DNA of 38,337 bases from Hyphomicrobiaceae bacterium (GCA_016793065.1 JAEULV010000130.1:1-38337); one strand, 5' to 3'. Counted from the stretch's first letter, positions 1 to 8,713 are shown. Notes: generated by a model from the letters alone, not told the origin. Numbers and translations: made by a program.

Positions 1-78
1 GAGCCGCGAAGACCCCCCGAGCCCACCCGGCAACCACGCCTCCAGGAAACTCACCTGACCGGTCCGCTTCACAGCCAT
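1..78 (-). CDS. Partial ORF at left edge, possible transposase N-terminus
   Basis: An ATG at 78 reading leftwards opens a 26-codon frame that runs off the window without a stop. A good ribosome binding site (GGAGGG) lies about 7 bases before it. The predicted start, MAVKRTGQVSFLEAWLPGGL, resembles from memory the N-terminus of some IS5/IS1182-type transposases, but I cannot check this and too little is present to assign a family. No terminal inverted repeat could be confirmed. It may instead be any small or larger protein whose body lies left of position 1. Confidence 0.35.
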   Translation of the reverse strand, partial: MAVKRTGQVSFLEAWLPGGLGGSSRL

Positions 79-137
79 CGAACCACCCTCCGAAGTCCTC
101 TTCGAAGGGAATCACAAGCGAGGGAATTACGCAAAGG

Positions 138-266
138 TCCCTTTATGGGGGAGGTGGCGGCGAAGCCGCCGGTGGGGTGGCCGGCCCGGAGCGAGGCATT
201 CGAGACTGCACCCCTGGCAACCCACCCCACCCGGCGCTGCGCGCCACCCTCCCCATAAAGGGGAGG
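138..266. repeat. Long imperfect palindrome, intergenic REP-like element
   Basis: The left arm (138-180) and right arm (222-266) are imperfect inverted copies. TCCCTTTATGGGGG at 138 answers CCCCATAAAGGGGA at 252-265, and GGTGGGGTGG at 171-180 answers CCACCCCACC at 222-231. Each arm carries its own small hairpin (GGCGGCGAAGCCGCC at 156-170; a GGCGCTGCGCGCC segment at 232-244). Similar GC-rich palindromes bounded by CCCCTTTATGGGG-like ends occur between genes in many alphaproteobacterial genomes. It lies downstream of the MBL-fold gene, so the transcript would fold into a large stem that could also end or protect the metG operon message. The rest of 1-333 shows no other gene apart from the edge ORF. 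Confidence 0.6.
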
Positions 267-333
267 GAAATCGGGGCGGAATCGACGCCGGGTCAGTGGG
301 GAACGGCCGAGTTCGGCGCCCTCCCCCTCCACT

Positions 334-1209
334 TCAGGCCAGCACCGGCACGGTGAATTCCAGGCCGTCATGGGCGGGCTCGAAGCCGGCGGGGAGTTGG
401 GCCTTGAGGTCGGCGTAGTCGAGATCGACATGCATGTGGGTGAGGATCACCCGCTTCGGTCGCGGTTGCAGCGAATGGGCGACCTCGATCGCCTGGTAGA
501 CGCCGAAATGGCTGACATGCGGCGTCCAGCGCAGGGCGTCGACGATCCAGACGTCGAGATTGTCGAGCACCATGGCGCTTTCGACCGGCAGGCCGGAAAT
601 GTCGGGCGAGTAGCCGACCGGGCCGAAGCGGAAGCCGAGGCTGTCGATTTCGCCGTGGGTCTGGCGGATCGGCAGGGCGCGGATCGGGCCGCCGGGGCCG
701 TGGATGGTCACCGCCATGCCGGCGATCAGGCGGTGCTCGGTCAGGATCGGCGGGTAGGACGAGCCGGCGGGCGTCCTGAAGCAATAGCCGAAGGCCTCGT
801 GGGCGCGCGCCGATGTCGGCTCGTCCATGTAGACGTCCACCCGCTTGCGGTGACGCAGCACCATGGCGCGCAGGTCGTCGATGCCGTGGATGTGGTCGGC
901 GTGGGCATGGGTGTAGAGCACGGCGTCGAGGCGGTCGGCGTCGGTGTCGAGCAGCTGCTGGCGCAGGTCGGGACCGGTATCGACGAGGACGATGGTGCGC
1001 TCGCCGGTCGGCTTGCGCCGCGTCACCAAGAGGGAACAGCGCGTGCGGCGATTGCGCGGCTCGGCGGGATCGCACTGGCCCCATTCGTGGCCGATGCGCG
1101 GCACGCCACCGGACGAGCCGCAGCCGAGAATGCGGAACGTCAGCGTATCGCCGTCGCCCGGGTTGGTGCCCGACGGGTCCGGATGTCGCGCCGCCGCCCG
1201 CTCCGCCAT
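334..1209 (-). CDS. MBL-fold metal-dependent hydrolase (PhnP-like)
   Basis: A 291-residue metallo-beta-lactamase-fold hydrolase, probably a cytoplasmic phosphodiesterase of the PhnP/RNase Z-like branch; the true substrate is unknown. The conserved start GCGSSGGVPRIG lies at residues 29-40 and the metal-binding motif THAHADH at 100-106. Later His and Asp residues (for example LTHMHVDLDY near the C-terminus) complete the site. The ATG at 1209 has GGGAGG about 10 bases upstream and sits 22 bp after tatD, so it is the last gene of a metG-tatD-MBL unit. The same gene order is common in alphaproteobacteria. The first 20 residues are not conserved-looking, so the functional start is slightly uncertain. 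Confidence 0.88.
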   Translation of the reverse strand: MAERAAARHPDPSGTNPGDGDTLTFRILGCGSSGGVPRIGHEWGQCDPAEPRNRRTRCSLLVTRRKPTGERTIVLVDTGPDLRQQLLDTDADRLDAVLYTHAHADHIHGIDDLRAMVLRHRKRVDVYMDEPTSARAHEAFGYCFRTPAGSSYPPILTEHRLIAGMAVTIHGPGGPIRALPIRQTHGEIDSLGFRFGPVGYSPDISGLPVESAMVLDNLDVWIVDALRWTPHVSHFGVYQAIEVAHSLQPRPKRVILTHMHVDLDYADLKAQLPAGFEPAHDGLEFTVPVLA

Positions 1210-1231
1210 CGCTCAACTGCCTCCCATCAAC

Positions 1232-2026
1232 TTAAGCCGCAGCTTTAAGAAATTGCGGCACTTTATTGAACAAACGCATGAAATTATCGGTGGTAATGCG
1301 GGCGATCTCCGCTTCGGCAACGCCCTTCACCTCGGCTAGGACGGCGGCGGTATTGGTGACATAGGCCGGCTCGTTGCGCTTGCCGCGCCACTTCTGCGGC
1401 GCCAGATAGGGGGCGTCGGTCTCGACCAGCAGCCGGTCGAGCGGCACGTCGCGGGCGATGTCGCGCAGCTCTTCCGAACGCTTGAAGGTGAGGATGCCGG
1501 AGAACGAGATGTAGCCGCCCAGCTCCACGGCCTTGCGCATCAGCTCCGGCCCCGACGAGAAGCAGTGCAACAGGAAGGGAAAGGCGCCGATGGCGGTTTC
1601 CTCGGCGAGGATCGCCGCCATGTCGGCGTCGGCATCGCGCGAGTGGATGACCAGCGGCAGGCCGGTGCGGCGGGCGGCGGCGATGTGGGTGCGCAGCCCG
1701 CGCGCCTGGGCGGCCGGCGTGCCGTGATCGTAGAAATAGTCGAGCCCGACCTCGCCGATCGCCACCACCTTGGGGTGGGCCGAAAGGCGCGCCAGTTCGT
1801 CGGCGGTGATGTCCAGTTCCTCGTCGGCCTGGTGCGGGTGGGTGCCGACCGAGCAGAACACTTCCGGGAAGCGTTCGGCGATGGCGAGGATCTGGTCGAA
1901 ACGGCGGACCCGGGTCGAGATCGTCACCATGGCGCCGACGCCGGCGGCCTTGGCGCGGGCGACGACGCCGTCGAGATCGTCGGCGAAGTCGGGAAAATCG
2001 AGATGGCAGTGGCTATCGACCAGCAT
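1232..2026 (-). CDS. tatD: TatD family metal-dependent deoxyribonuclease
   Basis: A 264-residue TIM-barrel hydrolase of the TatD/YcfH family, which acts as a metal-dependent 3'-5' DNase and has been linked to DNA repair and D-aminoacyl-tRNA handling. The N-terminal metal motif is [11 protein letters not shown] (His6, His8), followed by GEVGLDYFYD with its metal-binding Glu, VIHSRDAD, and the C-terminal VETDAPYLAP with the catalytic Asp. Length is typical. The start ATG overlaps the metG stop by one base (TGATG), so translation is coupled to metG. No unusual feature. Whether it is the housekeeping TatD or the YcfH paralogue cannot be told; YcfH-type genes are usually the ones next to holB/metG. 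Confidence 0.9.
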   Translation of the reverse strand: MLVDSHCHLDFPDFADDLDGVVARAKAAGVGAMVTISTRVRRFDQILAIAERFPEVFCSVGTHPHQADEELDITADELARLSAHPKVVAIGEVGLDYFYDHGTPAAQARGLRTHIAAARRTGLPLVIHSRDADADMAAILAEETAIGAFPFLLHCFSSGPELMRKAVELGGYISFSGILTFKRSEELRDIARDVPLDRLLVETDAPYLAPQKWRGKRNEPAYVTNTAAVLAEVKGVAEAEIARITTDNFMRLFNKVPQFLKAAA

Positions 2027-3630
2027 CAGGCGTCGCTTTCCTTGGCCTTTTTCTGCTTCTGCGGCTTGGCCGGCTTCTCGGCCGGCGCCTCGCCTTCCGG
2101 CTTCGGTTCCACCCATTTCGGGAAGACCGGGGTCGGCGCCGGCAGTTCGATGCCGGCGACGAGGCGGGTCGCCAGCGCGGCGAAATCGCGGGCGTCGGCC
2201 TGCTGCGCCAGCGCGTCGAGCAGCTTGCCGGCGGAAGTCGGGATCGCCGGCTGCGCCAGGATCGAGACTTGCCGCACCACTTCGGCGGTGACGTAGAGCA
2301 CGGTTTCCATGCGGGCGAAGTCGGTCTTCTTCAGCGCCCACGGCTCCTGCGCGGTGAAATAGCGATTGGTCTCGGCCACCACGAACCAGATGGCATCGAG
2401 CGCCTTGTGGATCTCCTGCCTGGCCATCGCCGCCCGGCAGGTGGCGAGCAGCGCATCGGCCTGGGCCAGCAAGCTCAGGTCGGCGTCGGCGAGGGCGCCC
2501 GGCGTCGGCACCTTGCCGTCGCAGTTCTTGTTGATCATCGACAGCGAGCGCTGGGCGAGATTGCCGAGGTCGTTGGCGAGGTCGGCGTTCATGCGGGCGA
2601 CGATCGCCTCGTGGCTGTAGGAGCCGTCCTGGCCGAACGGCACCTCGCGCAGGAAGAAGAAGCGCACCTGGTCGACGCCGTAGGTCTCGGCGAGCTCGAT
2701 CGGATCGACGACATTGCCGAGCGACTTCGACATCTTCTCGCCGCGCGAATGGATGAAGCCGTGGGCGAACACGCGCCTCGGCAACTCCACCCCGCCCGAC
2801 ATCAGGAAGGCCGGCCAATAGACCGCATGGAAGCGGACGATGTCCTTGCCGATGACATGCAGGTTGGCCGGCCACCATTTGCGGAACATGGCGCCGTCGG
2901 TGTCGGGATAGCCGACGCCGGTGATGTAGTTGGTCAGCGCATCGACCCAGACATACATGATGTGCCGGTCTTCGTCGGGCACCTTGATGCCCCAGTCGAA
3001 GGTGGTGCGGCTGACCGACAGGTCCTTCAGGCCGCCCTTGACGAAGCTGATCACCTCGTTCTTGCGTTCGTCCGGGCCGATGAAGTCGGGATTGGCCTCG
3101 TAGTGGGCGAGAAGCCGGTCCTGATAGGCCGACAGGCGGAAGAAGAAGCTTTCCTCCTTCATCCACTCGACCGGCGTGCCCTGCGGGCCGACGCGGACGC
3201 CGTCGTCGCGCAGCACGGTCTCGCCGTCGGCATAGAACGCCTCGTCGCGCACCGAATACCAGCCCTCGTAGACATCCTTGTAGATGTCGCCATTGGCCAG
3301 CATCTTGCGCCAGATCGCCTGCACCGAGCGGTGATGGCGCTCCTCCGAGGTGCGGATGAAATCGTCGTAGGACAGGTTGTAGACCCGGCCCATGTCGCGG
3401 AAGCGGGCGGAGTTGCGGTCGGCGAGATCGCGAACGGCCATCTCCTCGCGCGCGGCGGTCTGCACCATCTTCAGGCCGTGCTCGTCGGTGCCGGTGAGGA
3501 AGTACACATCCTCGCCGTCCAGCCGGGCAAAGCGGGCGATGCAGTCGCAGGCGAGCTTTTCATAGGCGTGGCCGATATGCGGCTTGCCATTGGGATAGTC
3601 GATCGCGGTGGTGATGTAGAACTTGCTCAT
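2026..3630 (-). CDS. metG: Methionyl-tRNA synthetase
   Basis: Charges tRNA-Met with methionine in the cytoplasm; class I synthetase. The 534-residue protein opens with [20 protein letters not shown], holding the HIGH signature as PHIGH, and has the KMSKS loop at residues 299-303 ([10 protein letters not shown]). The C-terminus after about residue 505 is a low-complexity tail rich in Lys, Glu, Ala and Pro in place of the dimerisation domain of longer MetG proteins. The start at 3630 fits the family and has GAGG about 10 bases upstream; the open frame continues to 3741 but without conservation. It leads the metG-tatD-MBL unit. In many relatives tmk and holB precede metG, but here a gene-poor 550-bp stretch does. 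Confidence 0.95.
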   Translation of the reverse strand: MSKFYITTAIDYPNGKPHIGHAYEKLACDCIARFARLDGEDVYFLTGTDEHGLKMVQTAAREEMAVRDLADRNSARFRDMGRVYNLSYDDFIRTSEERHHRSVQAIWRKMLANGDIYKDVYEGWYSVRDEAFYADGETVLRDDGVRVGPQGTPVEWMKEESFFFRLSAYQDRLLAHYEANPDFIGPDERKNEVISFVKGGLKDLSVSRTTFDWGIKVPDEDRHIMYVWVDALTNYITGVGYPDTDGAMFRKWWPANLHVIGKDIVRFHAVYWPAFLMSGGVELPRRVFAHGFIHSRGEKMSKSLGNVVDPIELAETYGVDQVRFFFLREVPFGQDGSYSHEAIVARMNADLANDLGNLAQRSLSMINKNCDGKVPTPGALADADLSLLAQADALLATCRAAMARQEIHKALDAIWFVVAETNRYFTAQEPWALKKTDFARMETVLYVTAEVVRQVSILAQPAIPTSAGKLLDALAQQADARDFAALATRLVAGIELPAPTPVFPKWVEPKPEGEAPAEKPAKPQKQKKAKESDA

Positions 3631-4180
3631 AATCCGCCTCTTGAGGCCCGCGACCGATGGTGCCGCCAGCCTTCGAGAATTCCGAGTGCCGCGTGATCGG
3701 GCAGCCGGCTTGCTCGGGTTTCTTCGGTAAAGGTCCGCCACGTCGATGTCGAGTGCGTAACGCGGCCCGTGGTCGATCGGTCGGCGCGCGGCCGGCCTCA
3801 GCCACCGGCGAACGGCACGCCGCCGCGCATTCGCTCCATGGCGGCACGGCCGGCGGGGACTGCGGATGTGGTGGCCTTGTCGAGGTTCAATGCCGTCATC
3901 TGTGGCCGTCTTCCTTGCCTGCCGGCGCCGTGACCGGTCCTGGCGTTAAGTGCCCTCGCCGCCAACCTTATCGCACCGCAACCGCCGGCTCAATCCCGCC
4001 GCCGCCGGAAGGCAAGACAAGAACGCGGGTTCCGGCGAAGGGGTGGGCCATGGCGGCGGCGCGCAAGCCTGCCATGCCTCGACATTGGTGTTTTCAATAC
4101 AGACAATCCGCCTGTGGCGTTTCCTGAAAGTGATGTTACGCTTGCGGCATCGTCGTTCGTCCGCGCCGGAAGAGTGCTGC
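3631..4180. other. Gene-poor divergent region before metG and the kinase gene
   Basis: This 550-bp stretch separates divergently transcribed metG and the phosphotransferase gene and must hold both promoters. I see no convincing long gene. Open frames on both strands give Arg/Pro-rich translations without recognisable domains. A 33-codon minus-strand ORF (3798-3899) has high third-position GC and a GGAAG motif about 11 bases upstream, but nothing else supports it. The kinase has GGAAGAG about 7 bases before its ATG at 4181. No clear consensus promoter or terminator was found. Confidence 0.5.
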
Positions 4181-5071
4181 ATGACCGATCCTGCCGATCC
4201 GATCCTCCGCGTTGCCAAGTTGCCGATCTGGACCGGGCGGGTCGAGCCGCGACCGCTCGCCGGCGGCATCACCAACAAGAATTACGTGGTCGAGGACCAG
4301 GGCCGCAAATACGTGGTGCGAATCGGCGGCGACATTCGCGTCCATGGCATCGTCCGCACCACCGAGGTGGCGGCGAGCCGTGCCGCCCACGCCGCTGGCG
4401 TCAGCCCGCGCGTCGTCCATGCCGAGCCGGGCGCGCTGGTGCTCGACTTCATCGAGGGGCGGACGCTGAAGCCCGAGGACGTGCGCCAGCCCGGTAACTG
4501 GCCGGGGCTGGTCGATCTGGTGAAGCGCGCCCATGAGGCGATCCCGCGCTTCTATCGCGGTCCGGCGCCGCTGTTCTGGGTGTTCCAGGTGGTGCGCGAC
4601 TATGCCCACAGTCTCGTCGATCTCGGCAGCCGGCACGTGCCGGCCCTGCCCCGCCTGATAGCCATCGCCGAGAAGCTCGAGCGCGAGGTTGGGCCGATCT
4701 CGCTGGTGTTCGGCCACAACGACCTGCTTGCCGCCAATTTCCTCGACACCGGCGACCGGCTCTGGCTAGTCGACTGGGACTATGCCGGCTTCAATTCGCC
4801 GCTGTTCGACCTTGGCGGCCTCGCCTCCAACAGCGAGGTCGGCGAAATCGGCGCCGAGCGGATGCTGGAGCTCTACTTCGACACCTATGTCGACGACGGG
4901 CTGCGCCGGCGCGCCGCCGCCATGTCGGCGGCGTCGCTGCTGCGCGAGACCATGTGGAGCATGGTGTCGGAACTGACCAGCGATCTCGATTTCGACTACG
5001 CGGCCTACACCGCCGACAATCTCGGGCGCTTCGAGGCTGCCTGGAGAGCCTTTCAGGAGATGAACGCATGA
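4181..5071 (+). CDS. Choline kinase-like / aminoglycoside-phosphotransferase-fold kinase
   Basis: A 296-residue cytoplasmic small-molecule kinase of the choline/ethanolamine kinase (LicA-like) branch. The N-lobe has a Gly-rich turn PLAGGITNKNYVV (residues 25-37) and a probable ATP lysine in KYVVRI (43-48). The catalytic Brenner motif FGHNDLLAANF is at 178-187 (Asp181) and the magnesium motif LVDWDYAGFNSPLFDLG is near 196-212 (Asp198). The start at 4181 is chosen because family similarity begins there and GGAAGAG precedes it; the frame is open from 3950. Its TGA overlaps the ATG of the downstream dehydrogenase by four bases, so the two are co-translated and probably share a pathway for a choline-, ethanolamine- or betaine-like compound. 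The real substrate is unknown. Confidence 0.82.
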   Translation: MTDPADPILRVAKLPIWTGRVEPRPLAGGITNKNYVVEDQGRKYVVRIGGDIRVHGIVRTTEVAASRAAHAAGVSPRVVHAEPGALVLDFIEGRTLKPEDVRQPGNWPGLVDLVKRAHEAIPRFYRGPAPLFWVFQVVRDYAHSLVDLGSRHVPALPRLIAIAEKLEREVGPISLVFGHNDLLAANFLDTGDRLWLVDWDYAGFNSPLFDLGGLASNSEVGEIGAERMLELYFDTYVDDGLRRRAAAMSAASLLRETMWSMVSELTSDLDFDYAAYTADNLGRFEAAWRAFQEMNA

Positions 5072-7518
5072 GTGGGAATCTGCCGAGTTCAGCCCGGATC
5101 GTCATCATCGGCGGCGGCATTGTCGGCTCGTCCGTCGCCTATCATCTCGGCGCCATGGGGCTGACCGACGTCATCCTGCTCGAGCGTGGCCGGCTCACCT
5201 CCGGCTCCACCTGGCACGCCGCCGGGCTCGTCGGGCAGTTGCGCTCGTCGGCCAATATCACCCAACTGCTCGGCTATTCGGTGGCGCTCTACGACCGGCT
5301 CGAGGCGGAAACCGGACAGGCGACCGGCTGGAAGCGCAATGGCGGCCTGCGGCTTGCCTGCAATGCCGAGCGCTGGACGGAAGTGAAGCGCCAGGCGACG
5401 ACGGCGCGCTCATTCGGCCTCGACATGCACCTGCTGACGGCGAAGGAAGCCCAGGACCTGTGGCCGCTGATGCAGGTCGACGATGTGGTCGGCGCCGCCT
5501 TCCTGCCGACCGACGGGCAGGCCTCGCCGTCGGACATCTCCGCCGCGCTGGCCAAGGGGGCGCGGATGCACGGCGTCACCATCAAGGAAGGCGTATCGGT
5601 CACCGGCATCGAGGTCGAGAACGGCGCGGTGAAGGCGGTCGTCACCAACCAAGGGCGGATCGCCTGCGAAAAGCTGGTGATCTGCGCCGGGCAGTGGTCG
5701 CGCGTGGTCGGCCGGATGGCCGGGGTCAACATCCCGCTGGTGTCGATCCAGCATCAATACATCATCACCGAGAAGATCGCCGGCGTTGCCTCGAACCTGC
5801 CGACGCTGCGCGACCCGGACCGGTTGACCTACTGGAAGGAAGAGGTCGGCGGCCTGGTGATGGGCGGCTATGAGCCGAACCCGAAGCCGTGGCTGGCCGA
5901 TCCGCTGCCGGAGGATTTCGAGTTCCAGCTGCTGCAGCCGGACTGGGACCACTTCGAGCCGATCATGGAACTGGCGCTGGGGCGGGTGCCGGCGATGGAG
6001 AATGCCGGCATCAAGCAGATCATCAACGGCCCGGAGAGCTTCACGCCCGACGGCAACTTCATCCTCGGCGAGGCGCCGGAGGTGAAGAACATCTTCGTCG
6101 GCGCCGGCTTCAACGCCTTCGGCATCGCCTCGGGCGGCGGCGCCGGCATGGCGCTGGCGGAGTGGGTGGCCAAGGGCTCGCCGCCGTTCGACCTGTGGCC
6201 GGTGGACATCCGCCGCTTCGGCAAGAACCACCTCGACGGTGACTGGGTGCGCACCCGCACGCTGGAGGCCTATTCCAAGCATTACACCATGGCCTGGCCG
6301 GCGGAGGAGCACCATTCCGGCCGGCCGCTGCGGCGTTCGCCGCTCTATGACCGGCTGAAGGCGGCCGGCGCGGTATTCGGCGAGAAGCTCGGCTGGGAGC
6401 GGGCCAACTGGTTCGCCGACAAGGCGACCGGCGAGCTGGCCGAGGATCGCTATACCTACCAGCGGCCGAACTGGTTCGACGCGGTGGCGCGCGAGCACAA
6501 GGCGGCGCGCGAGGCGGCGGTGCTGTTCGACCAGACGTCGTTCGCCAAGTTCCGCCTGGTCGGCCGCGACGCCGGCGCGGCGCTCGACTGGATCTGCGCC
6601 AACAACACCGCCAAGCCGGTGGGCACGCTGACCTATACCCAGTTGCTGAACGACCGGGGCGGCATCGAGGCCGACCTGACGGTGGCGCGGACCGGCGAGC
6701 GCGAGTTCACCCTCATTACCGGCACCGGCTTTGCCACCCATGATTTCCACTGGATCGCCGCGTCGATACCGGCCGGGCTCGACGCGACGCTGATCGACAC
6801 CACCTCGGAAAGCGCCGTGCTGGTGCTGATGGGGCCGAAGGCGCGCGACATCCTGTCGTCGTTGACCCGCGACGACATCTCCAATGCCGGTTTCCCCTTC
6901 GGCCGGGCGAAGCGCCTCGTCGTTGCCGGTGCGCCGGTGCTGGCGCTGCGCGTCACCTATGTCGGCGAACTCGGCTGGGAACTGCATGTGCCGATGGAAT
7001 TCGCCCTCGGCGTCTATGATGCGCTGATCACCGCCGGGGCACCGCACGGGCTGCGGCTCGCCGGCTATCGTGCCATCGAGACGCTGCGGCTGGAAAAGGG
7101 CTATCGTGCCTGGGGCGCCGAGATCGGCCCGGATCATTCGCCGCTGGTCGCCGGCCTCGGCGGCTTCGTCAAGCTGAAGTCGGGGATCGATTTCCGCGGC
7201 CGCGCCGCGCTGGTCGAACAGGCGGCAAGGCCCCTGCCCCGCCTGCTTGCCGGCTTCACCGCCGCGCCGGAGGTGATCCTGCTCGGGCGCGAGACGATCT
7301 ATCGCGACGGCGAGCGCGTCGGCTGGCTCGCTTCGGGCGGCTTCGGCCACACGATCGGCAAGGCGATCGGCTATGGCTATGTCCGCAATCCCGCCGGCGT
7401 CGACGCGGCCTATGTGCTGGCCGGGCGCTATGAACTCGAGGTCGCCGGCGAGCGGGTGGCGGCGGAGGTGTCGCTGGCACCGCTTTACGACCCGAGCGGC
7501 GCGCGCATCCGTGCCTAG
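5068..7518 (+). CDS. Dimethylglycine/sarcosine dehydrogenase-like flavoprotein fused to GcvT domain
   Basis: An 816-residue two-part enzyme. The N-terminal DAO-type oxidoreductase (about 10-370) has the dinucleotide motif VIIGGGIVGSSVAYHL, and STWHAAGL places His50 where dimethylglycine and sarcosine dehydrogenases attach FAD covalently. A middle FAO_M segment (about 375-430) is followed by aminomethyltransferase GcvT (about 430-710) and GcvT C-terminal (about 715-805) domains. Family members oxidatively demethylate N-methylated amines and pass the one-carbon unit to tetrahydrofolate, with electrons going to an electron-transfer flavoprotein. The start at 5068 overlaps the upstream kinase (ATGA). 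No signal peptide, so cytoplasmic. Dimethylglycine, sarcosine or another N-methyl amine could be the substrate; the sequence alone does not decide. Confidence 0.88.
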   Translation: MSGNLPSSARIVIIGGGIVGSSVAYHLGAMGLTDVILLERGRLTSGSTWHAAGLVGQLRSSANITQLLGYSVALYDRLEAETGQATGWKRNGGLRLACNAERWTEVKRQATTARSFGLDMHLLTAKEAQDLWPLMQVDDVVGAAFLPTDGQASPSDISAALAKGARMHGVTIKEGVSVTGIEVENGAVKAVVTNQGRIACEKLVICAGQWSRVVGRMAGVNIPLVSIQHQYIITEKIAGVASNLPTLRDPDRLTYWKEEVGGLVMGGYEPNPKPWLADPLPEDFEFQLLQPDWDHFEPIMELALGRVPAMENAGIKQIINGPESFTPDGNFILGEAPEVKNIFVGAGFNAFGIASGGGAGMALAEWVAKGSPPFDLWPVDIRRFGKNHLDGDWVRTRTLEAYSKHYTMAWPAEEHHSGRPLRRSPLYDRLKAAGAVFGEKLGWERANWFADKATGELAEDRYTYQRPNWFDAVAREHKAAREAAVLFDQTSFAKFRLVGRDAGAALDWICANNTAKPVGTLTYTQLLNDRGGIEADLTVARTGEREFTLITGTGFATHDFHWIAASIPAGLDATLIDTTSESAVLVLMGPKARDILSSLTRDDISNAGFPFGRAKRLVVAGAPVLALRVTYVGELGWELHVPMEFALGVYDALITAGAPHGLRLAGYRAIETLRLEKGYRAWGAEIGPDHSPLVAGLGGFVKLKSGIDFRGRAALVEQAARPLPRLLAGFTAAPEVILLGRETIYRDGERVGWLASGGFGHTIGKAIGYGYVRNPAGVDAAYVLAGRYELEVAGERVAAEVSLAPLYDPSGARIRA

Positions 7519-7863
7519 GCACAGCCTGGCTGACGCGGGCGGCCCGGCGCCGCTCGCGCGCCGGGGGGCCTATCGCGGCAAGTCGGTCGCAGGCGCAAGA
7601 CCGGGGGCTGGCGCGCGTCCTGGGACGTGGGGTTCGCGGGGAGCGTGGCACGCGGGAGGTCGCGGGTCGCCGTCGGCACCGAATGTCCGCAGACAGCAAA
7701 TCGGCGCGAAAGCTTTTCGCTTCGCGCCGATTGAAATTGGTCCGATCGATTGGCCTCGATCATCCGCCTCCGGTTCGACCGATCCGGCCCGGTCAGAGCC
7801 GTCTTGATCGCACCTTGGCCGTCCGCGCCGGTCCCTTGTCGGGCGCCGGCCGGCGATCCGGGA
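7519..7863. other. Intergenic stretch between convergent genes
   Basis: A 345-bp stretch between the plus-strand dehydrogenase and the minus-strand cold-shock gene. It holds one long perfect hairpin (7699-7732, listed separately). Frames on either strand translate to Arg/Pro-rich peptides without domains, and I see no gene. Confidence 0.55.
7699..7732. terminator. Perfect 12-bp hairpin between convergent genes
   Basis: AATCGGCGCGAA (7699-7710) is exactly answered by TTCGCGCCGATT (7721-7732) around a 10-base loop. It lies between the ends of the dehydrogenase (plus) and cold-shock (minus) genes, the usual place for a bidirectional terminator. Neither side has a clean run of T, so termination may be Rho-assisted, or the hairpin may only protect 3' ends. 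Confidence 0.5.
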
Positions 7864-8445
7864 TCAGTGGGCGCCGGGGAGCGGCGTGCCGGCGTCGGGG
7901 CGGATCTCCGCCGCCATCAGGCCCTTGGAGCCCTCGCCGAAGCGCACCAGCACCGACTGGCCGGGGCGCAGCTCGGTCAGGCCGTAGCGGCGCAGCGTCT
8001 CCATGTGGATGAAGATATCCTCGGTGCCGTCACCCCGGGTGACGAAGCCGAAGCCCTTGACGCGGTTGAACCACTTGACGATCACCCGCTCGTAGCCGGA
8101 GGACGGCGCCACCTGCTGGTGCGTGCGCGGCGCCGGCAATTCCGACGGATGGGTGGCCGTCGATTCGTCCATGTGCTTGATGCGCAGGGCCTGCATGCCC
8201 TTCGGCCGGTCCAGCACCTCGACCACCACGCGCGCGCCCTCAAGGGCGGTCTGGTAGCCGTCGCGGCGCAGGCAGGTCACGTGCAGCAGGATGTCCGGCA
8301 GGCCGGGCGTGTCCGGGACGATGAAGCCGTAACCCTTGCCGGCGTCAAACCACTTGATCGCGCCGGCGACTTCGAGCACGTCGACCGCTGCCTCATCGGT
8401 CGGGCCTTCGTGATGACGGACATCTGGTTCAAAATTCGCCACCAT
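7864..8445 (-). CDS. Double cold-shock-domain protein
   Basis: A 193-residue nucleic-acid-binding protein with two cold-shock domains, a form common in alphaproteobacteria. Domain 1 spans about 27-91 with RNP1 KGYGFI (37-42) and RNP2 DILLHV (51-56). Domain 2 spans about 121-183 with KGFGFV (130-135) and DIFIHM (143-148). A flexible Ser/Thr/Pro/Gln-rich linker joins them. It probably binds single-stranded RNA or DNA as a chaperone or regulator; not every such protein is cold-induced. The start at 8445 has GGAG about 6 bases upstream. A 268-bp leader region (8446-8713) separates it from the sirtuin gene, long enough for a regulated 5' UTR, but I could not define a structure there. Confidence 0.9.
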   Translation of the reverse strand: MVANFEPDVRHHEGPTDEAAVDVLEVAGAIKWFDAGKGYGFIVPDTPGLPDILLHVTCLRRDGYQTALEGARVVVEVLDRPKGMQALRIKHMDESTATHPSELPAPRTHQQVAPSSGYERVIVKWFNRVKGFGFVTRGDGTEDIFIHMETLRRYGLTELRPGQSVLVRFGEGSKGLMAAEIRPDAGTPLPGAH

Positions 8446-8713
8446 CGTGCACTCCGCTCGTGGTGTTCGCTACGCATCCCCCTTGGGCACCGCATCGCCC
8501 TCGGAGGCACTTCAGGCAGTCTCCGGAAAAGCAATCCCAGAAGATCGACAAGACCTTCAAGGACAGGCGCCAGACCGAATCGCGACTCACCTCTTAATGA
8601 AAGGATAACACCGCAATCGGCGGCGACTATCCTGAATATGGGGCCATTTCGCGGGAGGGACGGGTTTCGGCTACATTATCTTGTGGACTGGCCGGACGCG
8701 GCGATTTGTCGTT

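Noticed and set aside
370..1248. 292-codon plus-strand frame over the MBL gene
   Set aside because: Antisense shadow of a recognisable hydrolase with intact metal motifs; the translation is rich in Arg, Val, Asp and Gly with no family likeness.
3657..4127. 156-codon plus-strand frame before the kinase
   Set aside because: No ribosome binding site, Arg/Pro/Gly-rich translation and no recognisable domain; more likely chance in high-GC DNA.
5410..7350. 646-codon minus-strand frame opposite the dehydrogenase
   Set aside because: Shadow frame with biased composition, against a gene with clear flavin and GcvT motifs.
7373..7807. 144-codon plus-strand frame crossing the end of the dehydrogenase
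   Set aside because: Overlaps the end of a real gene in another frame and runs through the 12-bp hairpin; no domain.
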